From Actinomycetota bacterium (GTDB lineage Bacteria; Actinomycetota; Acidimicrobiia; Acidimicrobiales; Ilumatobacteraceae), in the NCBI GenBank assembly GCA_005805045.1, contig SYNW01000099.1, forward strand, positions 1 to 7,103: a stretch of 7,103 bases of DNA, in the 5' to 3' direction. The notes beneath the pieces were generated by a model that saw only the letters and a program-made list of their open reading frames with translations, was not told the origin of the DNA and searched no databases. Position 1 is the first letter of the stretch. Every line of letters starts with the position of its first letter. This document shows positions 7,074 through 7,103 of the stretch, in pieces. The position numbers were made by a program, and so were the translations under genes.

Positions 7074-7103
7074 TCATGTATTGATGATCACGAGGACGAG
7101 TGC
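7074..7103 (-). CDS. nuoL: probable NADH-quinone oxidoreductase subunit L, last nine codons only
   Basis: Entering from the right edge on the minus strand, one frame reads ALVLVIINT and then TGA (7076-7074), 29 bases before nuoM. A short hydrophobic C-terminal tail is what the end of NuoL's last transmembrane helix would look like, and nuoL directly precedes nuoM in nearly all nuo operons. The other two frames carry stops too, so the identification rests mainly on gene order and hydrophobicity rather than on any motif. Confidence 0.55.
   Translation of the reverse strand, partial: ALVLVIINT

Overview
This window looks like ordinary chromosomal core metabolism from a bacterium with fairly balanced base composition, probably a moderate-GC actinobacterium. 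The taxonomic guess is inference. It rests on the style of NuoM and NuoN, on the C-terminal half of the MidA-family methyltransferase (the RTYRQH...RPGSQDIT...VDQL pattern is familiar from actinobacterial members), and on the use of TTG and GTG starts. A freshwater or marine Acidimicrobiia-like lineage would fit, but no rRNA or marker gene in the window settles this.

Layout. Bases 1-1951 (minus strand) hold nearly all of an acetyl-CoA synthetase gene (acs), which runs off the left edge within a few bases of its expected end. A 59-base divergent intergenic region (1952-2010) separates it from a plus-strand EamA/DMT-type ten-helix transporter gene (2011-2946). That gene converges, across only 28 bases, on a tightly packed minus-strand operon read from right to left: the last codons of what is probably nuoL (7103-7074), nuoM (7044-5503), nuoN (5501-3984) and a MidA/NDUFAF7-family SAM-dependent methyltransferase (4000-2975). 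nuoM and nuoN are separated by one base. nuoN and the methyltransferase overlap by 17 bases.

How the genes work together. NuoL, NuoM and NuoN are the three antiporter-like proton-pumping membrane subunits of respiratory complex I (NADH:quinone oxidoreductase). The window holds the end of the nuo operon in the canonical L-M-N order. Both complete pump subunits keep the glutamate and lysine residues needed for proton translocation, so the complex looks functional. The methyltransferase belongs to the family whose eukaryotic member, NDUFAF7, methylates an arginine of the complex I subunit NDUFS2 during assembly. Its position as an overlapping last gene of a nuo operon suggests an equivalent assembly role here and is the most interesting point in the window. 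Acs (acetate to acetyl-CoA) and the EamA transporter are separate transcription units with no clear functional tie to complex I.

No tRNA, rRNA, CRISPR array, insertion sequence, phage gene or large repeat is visible. Coding density is very high, and no gap exceeds 59 bases. I found no clear candidate for an undescribed multi-gene system.
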